Position numbers and translations under genes: made by a program | Assembly (NCBI RefSeq): GCF_964340395.1 | Contig: NC_135567.1 | Coordinates: 14,385,306 to 14,430,305 of the forward strand | Length of the DNA stretch: 45,000 bases | Origin: Glandiceps talaboti | Lineage: Eukaryota; Hemichordata; Enteropneusta; Spengelidae | Reading direction: 5' to 3' | The notes under the pieces: model-generated | The model's database searches: none | What the model saw: only the letters and a program-made list of their open reading frames with translations | What the model was told of the DNA's origin: nothing | Shown: positions 44,460-45,000 of the stretch, piece after piece | Layout: each line of letters opens with the position of its first letter | Numbering within the stretch: position 1 is the stretch's first letter

Positions 44460-45000
44460 GTTGGTATTAAAATATTGATACTTACTGCCTCCCGATATCA
44501 AGAGCGTGACCCTGTTATCGACGGAACGTATGTTTCCAAAGATAACCTTCCGTAATTGTCTCACACACGCTGGATTTTCGCTCCAATTTCTAATTTAAGT
44601 CTCCATAAGCGGCACGAACCTCGAGCTCAGCTAGTACATGTGATGTGCAGAGGACAAAGACACGTACACACGTTGTCGCGTGACCATAAACTCAACTACA
44701 GGCCGTCGAATTTACGGAGAACTAGGTGGCGATGCCGACTTCTTATACTTTCGGGGGTGCCGTAAATTTACAAAAAATACTCAAAAAGCTATCAAACTTT
44801 CAGTCAATGAGTGAACAGATTCAAATTTCGGTGGAGGTGTGCCGTGTGAAAATGGTGTCGAGCCGTGTGCATATGGCGGACTTCATAAATATATGCTAAT
44901 TTATTCTGATTCATTCTTAAGATACATATGTACGTAGAGGGCGGTATATACAGGCATACGTCATCAAGATAAACTCGCGCTCACTCACGCAATATGGAAT
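44460..45000 (-). promoter_or_regulatory. 5' flank / probable promoter region of the ZIP gene
   Basis: The sequence immediately upstream is CpG-richer than average for the window, with no obvious TATA box. The frame is open upstream to 44564 but lacks an earlier ATG. A single GTGTGCA (44865-44871), the reverse of the metal-response core TGCRCNC, is present, but one match of this short motif is expected by chance. Confidence 0.35.

Noticed and set aside
44865-44871. Metal-response element core upstream of the ZIP gene
   Set aside because: Only one 7-bp degenerate match. Functional promoters normally carry several, and one is expected by chance.

Overview
The window is animal nuclear DNA. Genes are split by GT-AG introns, exon phases join cleanly, and the recognisable proteins belong to metazoan families: an LIV-1-type ZIP zinc transporter, an NRF1-type DNA-binding protein and an HMGXB3/KDZ-type protein. 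The DNA is AT-rich and crowded with microsatellites, minisatellites and short inverted-repeat elements. A marine invertebrate is my best guess, but the phylum cannot be fixed from sequence alone. There is no bacterial-type operon, CRISPR array, rRNA or convincing tRNA.

Layout. (1) 1-4467, plus strand: the 3' part of an HMGXB3/KDZ-transposase-related gene (three joined exons, 2662-4467) and a possible unconnected exon at 33-157. (2) 4691-7814, minus strand: a complete four-exon NRF1-like gene of 385 aa, convergent with the first gene and 223 bp from it. (3) 7815-22246: gene-poor. It holds one orphan exon for an extracellular-looking module (10938-11339, minus), two MITE-like elements (11419-11790 and 15078-15497), several microsatellites, an 11-copy 51/57-bp minisatellite and a 37-bp satellite of about 1.4 kb. 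(4) 22247-44459, minus strand: a complete eight-exon ZIP zinc transporter. The eight exons total 2346 nt and give an unbroken 781-aa protein with signal peptide, acidic/His ectodomain, eight membrane segments, HNFTDG and HELPHE metal-site motifs and a long His/Asp-rich cytosolic loop. Intron 1 is about 15.6 kb and holds most repeats of the right half. (5) 44460-45000: 5' flank of the transporter gene.

The genes do not look like a functional cluster. One encodes a likely DNA-binding regulator, one a transposase-derived or transposase-like protein, and one a membrane Zn importer.

The most unusual structural theme is that several dispersed repeat families occur twice with different numbers of the same internal unit. 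The 17.2/42.2 kb pair has about 40 copies versus one. The 30-32/43.0 kb pair has a long degenerate array versus one unit in a TTAA-flanked MITE. The 19.2/33.9 kb pair has 4 versus 8 copies. This suggests tandem amplification inside short mobile elements. I did not find a convincing novel multi-gene system.
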